DNA of 64,000 bases from Coriaria nepalensis. Taxonomy: Eukaryota > Streptophyta > Magnoliopsida > Cucurbitales > Coriariaceae. Under the pieces are notes generated by a model. That model saw only the letters and a program-made list of their open reading frames with translations. It was not told the origin of the DNA and made no database searches. The translations under genes and the position numbers were made by a program. Positions 11,801 to 24,089 of the stretch are shown here, piece after piece (the stretch's first letter is position 1; each line of letters begins with the position of its first letter). The DNA lies in assembly GCA_027186245.1 (NCBI GenBank), contig CP114488.1, positions 6,305,501-6,369,500 of the forward strand. Direction: 5' to 3'.

Positions 11801-14590
11801 CCAGTAAGCATAGAAATTATTGTCTTAATTAAATATTTTATATGTCATTATTCTTAGATGTTCTTGACTGATTCTTGAATATTTTTCATGTTGCAAAACT
11901 AAACGAATGAAATAAAAAATACTAGCGCGATTAATGTATGGCTGATGTATAGTTTGACTCACTTCATGGTGGCATGACATTTGATATATTTGGAGACGTA
12001 ACAAACGGATCACTGATCGGATACCTGAGGTAGTGGTGGTAGCGCATTCGTTGCTGTAGTGCTCAGATAGAATCCTTATGCTCAGTAGCATGACATTTGA
12101 AATATCTTGAGTTCTAACCGTTAAATCTTTTTAAAATTTTAAGAAAACCCTAAAAAATGGTCACCAATTAGACACACAAGACAAAGGAAACTTATGGCGC
12201 AAGCATCACTTATGTTGCATGATGCTCGTGGGCAGATTGCCCCGGCATTGGCAACACCGCGGTGTAACCTTAGTTCAACTAGTGTTCTAGGATTTTTTGA
12301 AATAAACAGTTTGACTAGTGTAATATGAAAATTACTAATTAGATTGATATTTGGTAAATATTAATATGGTAAGTAAATTTACTAATATAAATTGTTTATA
12401 TGGAACTTTATTAATATATTAAAATAAGAAATTGATTTTATTAATTAGCTATAAAAAAATATTTATAGTAACTAACCTATTTTAGAAGTATTCTAAATTT
12501 GAAAGATTGTAAATTAAAAAATATTTTTAGTTTTAGAAGACTTTCCTATTTTAGAAAGAGTTCAAAATTATGAAAATTTCTAAAATAATCACATTCCTTT
12601 TTGGGAAAATTTTTCTAATAAGGAAACTTTCCAAATTTGGAAAGTTAACATTTTTGGAAACTTTCCTTAAGGAGTTAAGGAAAATATTTAAGTATTTGTT
12701 GTATTTCTCATTAATTAACACATACTGAATGAACGTGATTTGATTAGATAACCAAGAATTTAAACTAATTAAATCTCAAACTTATTTGGATTTCCATGAA
12801 CTAACATTATATGTATGAAAATTAAATTGTTTAGCATGTTCATACATTAGATGTATGCAATTTAAGTTGTTAAATGTACATACATCATGTTTCACATATA
12901 CACCATGTTTAAAACTATGAGATAGTACATGCATAATATATAAATATGTATTGATAGGTGAGACCATACTTGATAAGATTAAGCTAAAATTGCTGATAAA
13001 ATTATTTTATGGCTTGCCTTCAAAAAATTATATATGATGTTTATATTAATTATGAGTTGGCTATGGACAAGTGGGACTTATAATTGGTGTAAGTATATGC
13101 ATTTATTATCTTAGCATATGATATGTGACAGAGTAGTGCCATCATCCCAGATGTGGACATGGACACATGCACGAGCTAGTTTAATATATTATATTTCACA
13201 AGAATGTTTGGGTTAACTAAGATAACATAATTAGCTACAAACACATGATATTATATTTTTTCGTAGAGGCAACATAAAAGAATTATATGAGATGTAATTA
13301 TAAAGGCATTTGCTACGTTTCATGTGTATAATAATTGGCTACGGATATATGAGATTATTATATTCAATGATTGGATCCTTTTTCTCACTAAGAAAAATTA
13401 ATTTTTCTAGTTTTAAATAAGTGGTAATTTAAATTCGTAAGAAAATTGTGGGATATATTGAAAATTTTATGACTTTGATTATGTTAGTTAGTAATTTATG
13501 CAAATTTACGTATATTATTTGATATTATACTCATGTAATATGGAATAAGAAATCATGTTTTAAAATCGATTCACAAGTTGAATAAATTCGTTCGACTAAA
13601 GTTTCATGAAGAATAGCATTAGGAATCTAAGAATCGTTCTTAGAGATTTAAGTTGATTAATGAGATGCATAATGTACTTGCATTAATGAATAACTAGTTT
13701 CAAAAGTATAATGAGAAAATATATGTCGTTGGAAGTATCAATAACCTTAAATATGTTAATAATATAAATATCTAAAATGACATGTATGAAATTTCTAAAG
13801 CCTTGTTTTGTTTAATGATGTTCGGAGGGCACTTTTGTTAGAGAACAAGTGTTGAAAATATTTTGACATTTAGAAGTGATGGAACAAGTTTTACAATTGT
13901 TAAAATTCTAAGTAGTGACTTAGTTAATTAATAATTATTTACTTTCATAATTATTATATCTCTAAGTTTGACTTATTAATCTAATAAATCTTCAATTTGA
14001 TTTCATAATTTGTAAAGCTGTTACAAAGCTAGCAACTCCTTTAAGATGGAAGGGATCAAGAAATTAGAAAGGAGTTTCCACCAAGTAGTAAAGGAAGTTG
14101 GAAGAAGAAAAATGAAAGGCTAACTAAGTCTCCCTTATGATACATATTGATGTTTCATTATTGTTCAAATTTTGAGGATAATTTTTCTTTTGAATTATTC
14201 TACGAAAGATATGAGATATGAGATATGAGATATGAGATATGTATGATATATGATTACTCTCAAAAGCAATATAATTGTAAAAAAAGATGAAATGCACTTA
14301 AAGACAACAAAAGAATAAATAGTTGTCACAATAACCTTGGTATTTTTGATTTCATTCTAGTCGTTTGGCATAAATTTAATAATCAATGAGCTGATATTTA
14401 ATGCACTTGTTTTTACCTAAAGTATTGTCTCTATTTTTGACAGTGAAAGTTCATCTTCAAAGTAATGGAACAATATTTTAGTGTCTCATTACCTGAGATT
14501 TTTTATGGTAACAGTTAAAGTATATACTCTAAATTTCAATATGATAAAACTTATCTCAATATTGAAGAGATTAAGAGAATAAAAGTTTGA
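11800..14590 (+). mobile_element. Degraded internal region of the copia element (gag zone)
   Basis: No clean domain is readable. Scattered words near 14.04-14.13 kb (a Lys/Arg-rich EGIKKLERSFHQ segment) are compatible with the end of gag. The rest is AT-rich and stop-riddled. A 7-bp repeat (ATGAGAT, about 4.5 copies) lies at 14211-14241. Confidence 0.35.
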
Positions 14591-14599
14591 TATTATTTA

Positions 14600-16620
14600 A
14601 ATAAATCTTTGTATTATCGACTAAATCATGCCAAGGAAAAAAGAATTCACAAGTTGCTTTTATAGACATATTAGGTCTAATTGATTCTGAATCAAAAACA
14701 TATTATGAACTACTGTTTATTACACATGATAATCAAATTTCTCTTAATTAAAAAGAGGTATTAGATTATGTCTTAATGGACACCTCCTAAAATGTAGAAC
14801 GGAGGTATCATACCTTATTAGAGTTGGTTCAATTAGTTAGATCAATCTGATAGTGGGAGTATGATAGAACTTGAAGATTAAATATTGAACGGTTATACCT
14901 TAGAATATTATTGCTACGTACAAAACATAATTCCATCCAATTACTTTTCTTATCTACTTCATATAAAATATCGAGTGGTAGAAAAATGTCATTGAACCAT
15001 ATTATGATATGAATATATGATTGGAGGCAAGGTTTGAAATGTATATAATAAAAGATATTTGTTATGTGAACTACTACCTTCTCATAGAGGGATTTTCATT
15101 TTGCAAGAACTAGTGGGAGTATGATAGAACTTGAAAATATTCAAGAACCATAAAATGATTACAAACCGAGAATCCAATACTCATAGAACCAACAAACCAA
15201 GAATCCTAGATCCAATATTTTTTGGTGGGCCTAAATGACATGGATTTCTAGTAGAAAATCCTTATAAGGGTTTGGTCAAATATAATGACCCTACGATATA
15301 TTTTGACCCTATTAGTAACTCGGATTCCGAGAAATAAATGCAACTAAGGGAATAGTTCTTAAAGGATGTACAAATATTGCGTATGCTTGCAACCAACCGT
15401 GATTACCAAATATGGCAAGATGATGTGAAAAAGCCTTTATTCTAAATGGTAACCTCGATTTAAAAGTACAGATGATACCCAAGGTTTTCGGAATTATAGA
15501 AAGAAGTTGTATAAGTTGCAAGGATCCATTTATGGATTGAAATAAGCATCTCAAAATTGGAACATTTGTTTCAATTGAATGATCAAATCGTTTGATTTTA
15601 TTAAAAATAAAGGATGATCTTTGTGTGTACTCGAAGGTTAGTAGGAGTACATATAAATTCCTTATACAGATAACATACCACTGATTAAAGAATGAAGTAG
15701 CTATAATGCAATATGTTAAAATGTAATCATCAAAATACCCCTCCATAAAAGTTGGGAAAATAATCTTTTGTAAGATCTTTAGAGATAGATTATAAATATT
15801 TCTTGGCTTGACCTAATCAACATAGATAGGTAAAATTGCTAAATATATTTGGCATTAAGGATTCCAAGGGATGACTTTTACTAATGAGTCAAGAAATCTG
15901 CCTCTCTTAGAAGTTATCAACTAAGATATTAAAGGAGAGATATACCATGAATATGCTATACTATGTACGCAACCTGATATAGCCTATGCTCATATGCTCT
16001 AAAGAGTTACGAGCATGTTCGAGGCAATTAGGTTGATAAGTATTAAGTTGTTGTTAAGAATGTCTTGAATTGATTTATAAGGACTGAGAATATATTCTAT
16101 ATTTTATGGTGTCAAAATTGAAAATTAAGATTTCATAGTCTATAATTTTAAATTGGATAATGATGATAGTAAATTTGTTTTGTTTTTCGTTTGTTCTCCT
16201 ATATCAGAGGAGCGGTGAAAGTTGAAAAGTTCCAAATCAGAAAAGAACAACAAAATTGTATACTAAAGCTGAATGTATTGCAGCGTTGAAAATAGTAAAA
16301 ATGGTGTTTTCGATGAAATTTTCATGATTGGACTTGATGTGGTTCTTAACATTAATAATCTCATAATAGTTGATTACGATAATTATGATGTAATAGTACA
16401 TGCAAGAGGAACCTAGGTCACATCAAAGTCCAAACATATATTACTGCATTTTCACTTAATCTGATAGTGAATTGGAATTTGAACATGAATATAAAGAAAG
16501 TTGATATAAGTAACAACATAGCAAATCTACTAACTAAGGGTTTTTCCCAAAGAAAGCTAGATCACTATTCTGACAAGATGGTAATTAGATTCTAAAATGA
16601 TTGGCTTTAGTGCAATTGGG
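14600..16620 (+). mobile_element. Ty1/copia pol remnant (integrase, RT, RNase H)
   Basis: An integrase scrap lies near 14.62-14.85 kb (YHTLLELVQLVRSI). The RT domain at about 15.28-16.08 kb is seen in shifted pieces: IRMLATNRDYQIWQDDVKK, LNGNL, GSIYGLK with a stop replacing the next codon, SFDFIKNE-like, then CTQPDIAYAHML. RNase H at 16.2-16.56 kb includes an AEYIA-like word, then KEPRSHQSPNIY-like and NIANLLTKGFSQRKLDHY. Immediately after come GGGAGATTGAAAGTG at 16618, a polypurine tract, and the 3' LTR start. There are many frameshifts and stops. The minus-strand 144-codon frame at 15312-15746 is a shadow of RT. Confidence 0.85.
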
Positions 16621-16625
16621 AGATT

Positions 16626-17045
16626 GAAAGTGTATCTCGTCAAGACAATCGGGTCAGACCGAATTGGTATATATTTTGTGATATAAAATCTTATTTGTAA
16701 ATTTTAACGATCTAATTGTTCATTCAGTAGTAGTAAAAGCATTCATCTATTTATCATGTTTATTAATTATGATGGAATCATTACGTATCATGACAAAGTT
16801 TAATATCTTAGGTTATCCACATGAGACCATAATAGAGATCATGGTAGTTGAGATGCAAGCTGCTAAAGCTTAAGATACAAATTGTTCATAACAAAGGATT
16901 ATGAAGAGGGACATTGATAATCCAGATAGACTGTCACATGTGTTATTTCTTAAAATATTTAGGATGGTTGTTCTCATGGCCATTGATGTTAAGAGAACAT
17001 GGAGATAAGTATGTGATTGGTTAATAGAGATAAAGGATATTGAAT
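16626..17045 (+). mobile_element. 3' LTR of the copia element, truncated
   Basis: It begins after the purine tract and contains GAGACCATAATAGAGATCAT and GCTTAAGATACAAATTG, shared with the minus-strand LTR at 6.3-7.9 kb. It also contains GCCATTGATGTTAAGAGAAC, typical of this LTR family. It breaks off near 17045, where gypsy RT sequence begins abruptly, so the LTR end is lost. Confidence 0.7.
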
Positions 17046-17600
17046 GTGATACCTACCCTCTACCAAGGCCAAGGATTGATGATTTGTTCGATCAACTAAA
17101 AAGGGTTAATAACTTTCTCAAAGATCGATTTACGATTGAGATATCAATAGCTAAAAGTTAACAAAAAATACGTTCTAAAGATGGTTTTTAGGACTTTTTA
17201 AGGACATTATGAGTTCTTGGTAATGATATTTGGATCGAAAAATGCCCTTGCATCATTTATGGATTTGATAAATCTATAATAGTATTTATTGACGATATAC
17301 TGGTGTAGTCCAGATCCAAATAGGAGCATGAACACTATTTGAAAGCCATTATATGGATATTGAAAGTGTATAAACTATATGCAAAGTTTTCAAAGTGCAA
17401 GTTTTGGCTAGACGAGGTGAAATTCCTTAGACATGTAGTGTCTAGGGTAGGAATATCAGTGGACCCTACAAAGATTGAAGCAATAATGAAATGGCCAGCT
17501 TGTACTACTATTATTGAGATTTGAACTTTTCTTGGTAGTAGCTGGTTACTAAAGAAGATTCATAAAATGATTTTCTAGTCTCTCTACACCACTCACAACT
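17046..17600 (+). pseudogene. Ty3/gypsy reverse transcriptase, 5'-truncated
   Basis: It starts inside the RT domain at YPLPRPRIDDLFDQLK. The catalytic box reads VFIDDILV near 17285-17305, the FIDD form of the YxDD motif, then a stop. It continues through LYAKFSKCKFWLDEVKFLRH and GISVDPTKIEAIMKWPA up to 17520. Several internal stops and one or more frameshifts make it inactive. Nothing of gag or protease is present upstream, so the element was cut or joined at about 17.05 kb. Confidence 0.9.
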
Positions 17601-17699
17601 CTTACTAAGAAGGAAAATAAGTATGACTTGACTGAAAAGTGATAACGGAGATTCAAAGAAATTAAGAGTAGACTGACTAGCACACCCATTCTTATCATA

Positions 17700-18045
17700 C
17701 CTACTGAGGAAGTAGAGTTTATGATCTATAGCGATGCATCAAAGATTGGCATGGGGGCAGGTTTGATGCAAGATGGAAAGGTGGTAGCTTATAGATCGAG
17801 ACATCTGAAAAATCATGAGAGGAACTACCTAACCCATGACTTGGAATTAGTAGCGATTGTGTTTGCCTTAAAATATGGTGGCACTATCTCTACGGGACTC
17901 GCTGTAAGATATTTACGGACCATAAGAATCTCAACATGAGATAAAGAAGATGGCTGAAATTGGGAAAATATTTTGATTGTTAGATTCTCTATCACCCTAG
18001 AAACGTGAACAAAGTTACTAACGCGTTAAGTTAGAACATCATGAC
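17700..18045 (+). pseudogene. Gypsy RNase H domain
   Basis: The frame [20 protein letters not shown], followed by [20 protein letters not shown] and [11 protein letters not shown] (17721-17890), is a classic gypsy RNase H. It keeps the first catalytic Asp (SDAS) and the Glu in the DLELVA helix. A frameshift follows near 17880. The tail NMR.RRWLKL and YHPRNVNKVTNAL is broken by stops up to 18030. Confidence 0.9.
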
Positions 18046-18299
18046 AACATTGATGGTAATTAATACCTTACCTCAACTATTGCAAAATGAAATCTAGGAG
18101 TTAAGTTTCGAGATAGTTATATGAGAAATGTTGACATTAACCCTCTAACCGACCATTTTTGATAGGATTAAGGATTCTCAAGAAGCTCATTCAGACTTAT
18201 GGAGAATTCAAGAAGAAGTTCAACCAGGCAAAAATTAGGAGTTTAGCCTCTCTCCTAATGGGATTCTTAATTTTAAGGGAAGAATGCATTCCAAATGAC

Positions 18300-19575
18300 G
18301 ATGAAATAAGACCTTAACTTCTTTCAAAAGCCCATGAAACCACATATTCTGTACACTCAGGAGTAACTAAGATGTACAAGAACTTGAAGGAGCACTTCTG
18401 GTGGACAAGAATCAAGAAGGACGTTGCTAAATTTATGGAAAACTGTCAGTCATGTCAGCGAGTCAAGGCCGAGCATCAACATCTGTCAAAGGAGTTACAA
18501 ATAATTGAGATTCCAAAGTGAAAATACGAGCAAATCACTATGGATTTCATTGTAGGGCTCCCTAAAATGACTAAGGGTCATGACGCAATTTGGGTAATTA
18601 TTGACAGATTAACCAAATCAGCACACTTCTTATCAATACGAAGTACACACTAACTAGAGTAACTGGCAAAGCTATATATGTGAATGAAATTGTTGATTAC
18701 ATGGAGTGCCATTATTGATAATTTCATATCGCGATAGTAGATTTACTTCATCTTTTACGAAAAGTGTCCAACGAGCGATGGGAACGAAGCTTAAGTATAG
18801 CACGGTTTTTCACCCCAAAATACACGGTCAGTCAAAAAGGACTATCCAGATGTTGGAAGATGCTTCAACCATGTGTTAAGGATTTCAAGGGAGCTTAGAA
18901 TAAGTATCTGCCTTTAATAGATATCTTCTATAATAATAGTTTTCAGGGATTTACTGGAATGGCACTGTATGAAGCTTTGTATGGGTGAAAGTGTAGATGA
19001 CTGATTCACTAGTATGAAAAGGGAGAAGGAAAGTTAACAACCCCTGACTTCATAGAATCTACAATTGAAATAGTTAAGAAGATGAAAAAAAGAATGGAAG
19101 CCACTCTTAGCCGACAAAAGAGCCATGCAGATAAAAGGCGTAGACCTTTGGAGTTTCAGTTTGGAGATTTAGTATTTTTGAAGGTTTCACTCATGAAGGG
19201 CCTAATGTAGTTCAATAAGAAAGGAAAATTGAGCTCAAGGTACATTGGACCTTTTGAAATCTTAGAACACATTGGAAAAGTTGCTTACAAACTTGCCTTA
19301 CCACTTGATATTTCCTCAGTACACAACGTGTTTCATGTTTCCATGTTAAAGAAATATATACATGAGCCCTCGCATGTACTAGAACACGAACCTATTCAAC
19401 TCTAGGAAAATCTGTCATATGAAGAAAGGCTAGAGAAAATTATTGATCGCAAGGAGAAAATACTTCATAATAAAGTCATACCCTTACTTAAAGTGCTATG
19501 GCGAAGTCAGAAGATAGAAGAGACTATGTGGGAAAGAGAAGACGAATGCGAGAAAGAGACCTAAAATTGTTTTGA
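18300..19575 (+). pseudogene. Gypsy integrase with C-terminal chromodomain-like tail
   Basis: The HHCC zinc-binding module is visible at 18330-18475 (AHETTYSVHSGVTKMY, then CQSCQRVKAEH). The core follows with MDFIVGLPKMTKGHDAIWVI and a search segment including [12 protein letters not shown] near 18810. Next come YEALYG near 18970 and the linker RRRPLEFQFGDLVFLKVS at 19140-19190. The tail FEILEHIGKVAYKLALP and VHNVFHVSMLKKYIHEPSH ends with DRKEKILHNKVIPLLKVLW and ETMWEREDECEKET, the usual C-terminal tail of Tekay/Del-like elements. There are several stops (for example at 18522, 18651 and 19207). It is decayed but nearly complete in length. Confidence 0.88.
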
Positions 19576-20106
19576 ACCCTAGGTTTGAACATAAGGTAAA
19601 ATACTTTACATATTCCTTGAATTATATGAATGAAAACCTCTATTTCTTGGCATGCAATATTTTAAACATTCTTAAGCTTATGTGTTATGAAACATTTGAA
19701 TGAATCTTTATGTTTGTTTCCATAAAGCATGAGCAAACTCTTGGGTCCAAATTTGATCATAAAGATGGAATATATTAGAGGTCAAATTTAACTAAGTTAA
19801 GCATTTGAGTGATATACCAGATCTGTGGATACTAGACTTGATGGTGGTAACAGTACCATGTAAGAAATCTTAAAGTCAAAAGACTTGACAGTGGCAACAT
19901 GTGTAACCTAATTCTCGGAGTAGGATGGGACATGATGATCCTTGTTGTAAACTAATATTACGAGAAATATTATTTCCAGCATAGAATAAAAATAATAAGA
20001 CTATGAAGAAGGGAGTAAAGGGTCTTAAACTATTTTCAAAGAATGTAATTAAAATATCAATCTTGACTAAATTTCGAGGACGACATTTTTTGAATGTAGG
20101 GAGAAT

Positions 20107-21200
20107 GTAAACCCTATGAAAATTTTGACCTAAGAATTAATTTGTATCCTACAACTTATGATACTTACACTAGGAGTAAGATCTCAAGTATACAATGTAA
20201 AGACCTCATAAGACTAACATCAGTTTTCGAGCAAGTCTTATTTTTAAGTGATTATAAACCTTTTTTCTTTTAGAAAATTAAATAATTATAACTCATAAAG
20301 TATACAGTAAGGATTAAAAGTAATATGTGTATATATATTTATATAGATACATATACATGTACATTAAAATTCACAAGTATTTAAATTATGTTTATATATA
20401 TATATAATTACATATATATATATATATATATATAATTATACTGCCTCACTATATCATTAAAATTTTATATCAGATTAGTCACCATAAGGATTTTACCCAG
20501 AGTAGCCACCTTCCCTAATCATAACTCATACTTATTTAGTGTAGTAGGTTGAATAATGGTTAAATTTCATTATTTTACATTTAACCGTAATGATCTAAAT
20601 TGAGAATAAGAAACACCTTTTGTTTCCTTCATCTAGAGCAGACCAGGAGTTGCTAAAAAACTTCAATGTCACATGGCGAGTCCTTGCTTCAACTCTTGAA
20701 CTTCAAATATTGATGACACTAAGGACCCATAAACCTTTTCTTATAGTCTACTTCAACCTGACTTCAACATAGTTTTTTGCATAATAAACTCTTTCATTGG
20801 AAGGTCAATTGAGGTAAGGGTTTAAGTTGACGAAGTAATAAATTTATATCATTTTAAATTTTATAGGTTAGAATACATTGTCTTCCATTAGCCATTTGCC
20901 GATAGTGGGTTCATCAAAAGTGTGTGATTTGTTAGATTTAGTAAATAAATCTATTTCCAGATATTAGTAAAGTGATAAAATAGGCTTGAATATGTTGTAG
21001 TTTCAAACACTATAAAGGAAAATTACTTTTGATGGGGGAAAGATACAAATATGGAGTTTGAAATTTTTACAATGGCATAATGAGATATTGATAGGGATAT
21101 CTTGAAAATTTCCTCACAAGCCTATCTCTTACTTGCTTTAAAATTTTGGAATTTATGGAACATATAAACCCAAGAGTTTGCGCACATCATAAAGTTGTGA
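20107..21200 (+). mobile_element. Probable 3' LTR of the gypsy element
   Basis: The end of the internal region reads AATTTCGAGGACGACATTTT, then GTAGGGAGAA (a purine tract), then TGTAAACCCTATG at about 20107. That is the standard layout at the 3' LTR border of plant gypsy elements. The downstream end is not clear. A (TA)n run lies at 20394-20434. Confidence 0.55.
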
Positions 21201-23510
21201 TTTATAAGCCATATATCCAATGTATATGTGTCAGCAAAATTATGTACAAAACTCATGCTAAACACATTAGCTAAAATAAACTTGTATATGCAATGTCTTA
21301 CATCTGTTCTATTTTACATCACCTAACCAATTATACAGTGGAGCTTCTATATTCACACCAAAATAAAAAAATCCACTAAAACAAAGTGTTACCCTGGATC
21401 GAATGGGCAAATATTGTACAATCCTCTCGAAGGACTTTATCCCTTCTCATCTGAAAAAGTTTGAATAAAGAAAAGAGTGAATATAAAACTCAGTAAGAGA
21501 TAACCACAACATATTAGGAGTTAAAACCATATAAAGATGCAATTTCATCGAAATTCTCTCAAATAATACACTGTCATAAATTAATACATATTCACATAAG
21601 TTATTTATGATCTCAAATAAATTCATTTACATTATCATGTTTGAAGATATATACCTTGCAATACTTATACTTGTTCTCAAAATCGAAACCATCAAACTCT
21701 CAGTGATTCTATATAGAGATCATATAATCAAATAAGTGTAGGATTAAAGCGGTGTTCCCTATGGCACTTTGCTCCCACTAGGGATTCAAGAAGTGGTCTC
21801 GTGGCACTTTGCTCCTACTTGGGATTCAAGAGGTGGCCTTCATCGCACTTTGCTCCTATCAAAATACTTTCATAAGAAGTTTAATATATGAGACCATTAC
21901 AGTAATGTCTCACTAATATTCCTCCACCCGCGAGATGATACATATAGTAATCATTTCATTTAACAGTAACATGCTATGCAGGTGATCACAATCAAATAAT
22001 GGAGAATACTATGTGCACGTAGTCTAACAAACCCAATGTTGGAATGGGGTCCCATCACAGATCTTCAAATGCATTTGAATCTATATAATACATAGTTTAC
22101 AAGACATAAAACATATACAAAGTCTAAGATAATCAAATATTTACTTTTGATAGGGAAGTTCCATTGTTTCAAAGCAATATAAGTTGTAGTTAATAGAATG
22201 AGCAACTATATTCAAATCACATATTAATTAAAAGCTTAATTCATGAAATCCTTATTTCATTCAAATAACTTCCAAAAATTATGTGAGAATAAGAGTAGTG
22301 AAATAGCATAAGCATCTTTTATTCATCTTAAAATCATTCAAAACTAATATGATATAATTATCAACTCACATTCGGCCTCCGATAGCTCTAATTGGTTCAA
22401 ACTCCAGATGGAGTGGTAGGATCATCCTCCGATGGTTCTAAACACTAAAATATGCAAAGATGGACAACATAATCATTAGGGATGCCTAATGGAATTCAAA
22501 TAGCTAAAATTGCTAAACTACACTTCATATCCCTCTTTCAAGTTATAATTCTACTTAAAACACGTAGTTTAATTTTAAAGTATCGCTGGTGTTATAGCAG
22601 ACATTGACCCCGTCGACCCATCGAGTACTTTGAATCCTGGTAGGGTCGAGTGCGTTAACCTGTTGACCAATGACCCGTCGACCACGTCAAGTACTTCACA
22701 TACTAGAGGCGTCGAGTGCGTCGACCCGTCGAGCCATCGACCCATCGAGTAATTCTTATATTTGAAGGCATCGAGTACGTTGAGGCATCAAGTCATTGAT
22801 CCATTAACCCATTAAGCCATTAATATATTTGAAGGCATCGAGCCCGTCAACCCATTCGTATATTAAAGGCGTCGAGTACATTGACCCTGCATTTAGACCT
22901 TGATGTGTCTGAAACCTTACTAACTAATTACAATGTATGAACCATGATTTATTATAAAAGAACCAAAGATCTCGAGTACAATAGCAGTGATGATTCTTAC
23001 AAGAAGTAACCTTCACTGGTATTATTCAGCTTCAAAATGAAGATAATGGTTGCGGTCTATGAGCTTCAGGTGGTGTATTCCCTAGGTTTGAACTCTTACT
23101 TTCACTCTGAACAATTCCATGTTATGGAGGAAGGAAGGAATTCTTGAGTTCTTCTTGAAATTTTGCGTGGGTTAATGAGAGGTAAGAAATATTCTGACCA
23201 TAGAAGCTAATGAGATCGTAGGTACTATATGAAGTTGTAGCTAGAGATGTTAACTTAGTAGTTAAGACTTGATACATGTATGATTTCTATTGATAACTAA
23301 TAAAATATTTCTTCATGCCTATCTCATAAAATGAGAGAGGGAAGGGTGAGCTGGTGAAGCCCACCGCCTCACTTTTTCCCTTTACTATTATAATATAATA
23401 AAATTATTATATATAATTATTATATATAATTATTACATATAATTATTATTAGTCTAAAAACTTAAAGACTAATTTTCTTATGCCCAAAAAGATGAATGGG
23501 GCATCACAAA
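21200..23510 (-). mobile_element. LTR-like DNA in minus orientation
   Basis: Read on the minus strand, 23510 begins TGTGATGCCCCATTCATC, a typical gypsy LTR start. It is followed by AT-rich DNA with a short direct repeat at 23395-23450 and then by GGCGGTGGGCTTCACCAGC. Repeated words GGCACTTTGCTCCTACTNGGGATTC at 21750-21860 are a tandem repeat of about 55 bases. No coding region is attached. It may be a solo or truncated LTR of a second gypsy family. The left end is unknown. Confidence 0.4.
22590..22880. repeat. GTCGA/CATCGAGT short-repeat cluster
   Basis: Many imperfect copies of GTCGACCCATCGAGT and GGCGTCGAGTGCGT lie within 290 bases, interleaved as direct and inverted words and richer in CpG than the surroundings. 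It sits inside the LTR-like block. Confidence 0.6.
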
Positions 23511-24085
23511 CCCCATCGACTCGTAGAGTAAACTAGTAAGTATGACTTATGAGTATACTAGCATAACTCCTAGTTTATTCGGTAGGTTGATAGGGTCAAA
23601 GGTCTTCGACCGCATCAACCCATAGAGTAAACTAGCAGTTATGACTTATGAGTGTACTGGCAGTTATACTTATGAGTATGAAGGCCTTTGAGTCATAACT
23701 ACTAGTATAATCATAAGTCATAATTGTGGTGGTTCATCTGGCAATGGTGGCTGTCACTGGTAATAAATGATGGATGGTAAGGAAGAGGCTGCGCCGCTGC
23801 GGTCTGAAGGCAAAGAGGGATCAGATCTGCGACTACTCAAGTCTGAAGGCAAATAAGGTAAAGACCTTTCATTTTTTTTAAAAGAATTAAAATAAGAGAA
23901 TATTCGTTATCCACCGGATATCCGCCCATGTATTCAATGGATATTCATGGCAGGGCGGATATCTGCCCACCTAAAAAAAATTGAAAAAGTATCTGCTATA
24001 TCCGCTCAGTCAACGGGCAGATCGAGCGGTTACAGCGGATACATATATTTTTACACAATCATAACCAAAAGTAACATGTAGTTGG
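23510..24085. repeat. Repeat-rich spacer
   Basis: The words ATGACTTATGAGTGTACT and ACTAGCAGTTATGACTT recur at 23530-23720. From 23900 to 24060 there is a block with ATCCACCGGATATCCGCCC, GGGCGGATATCTGCCCACC and CCGCTCAGTCAACGGGCAG, short self-complementary words like those near 375-405. No gene is seen. Confidence 0.45.
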
Positions 24086-24089
24086 TCTA

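Noticed and set aside
15312..15746. Minus-strand 144-codon frame
   Set aside because: It is antisense to a clear copia RT on the plus strand. Its hydrophobic, Phe/Ile-rich translation is what the reverse strand of RT gives.
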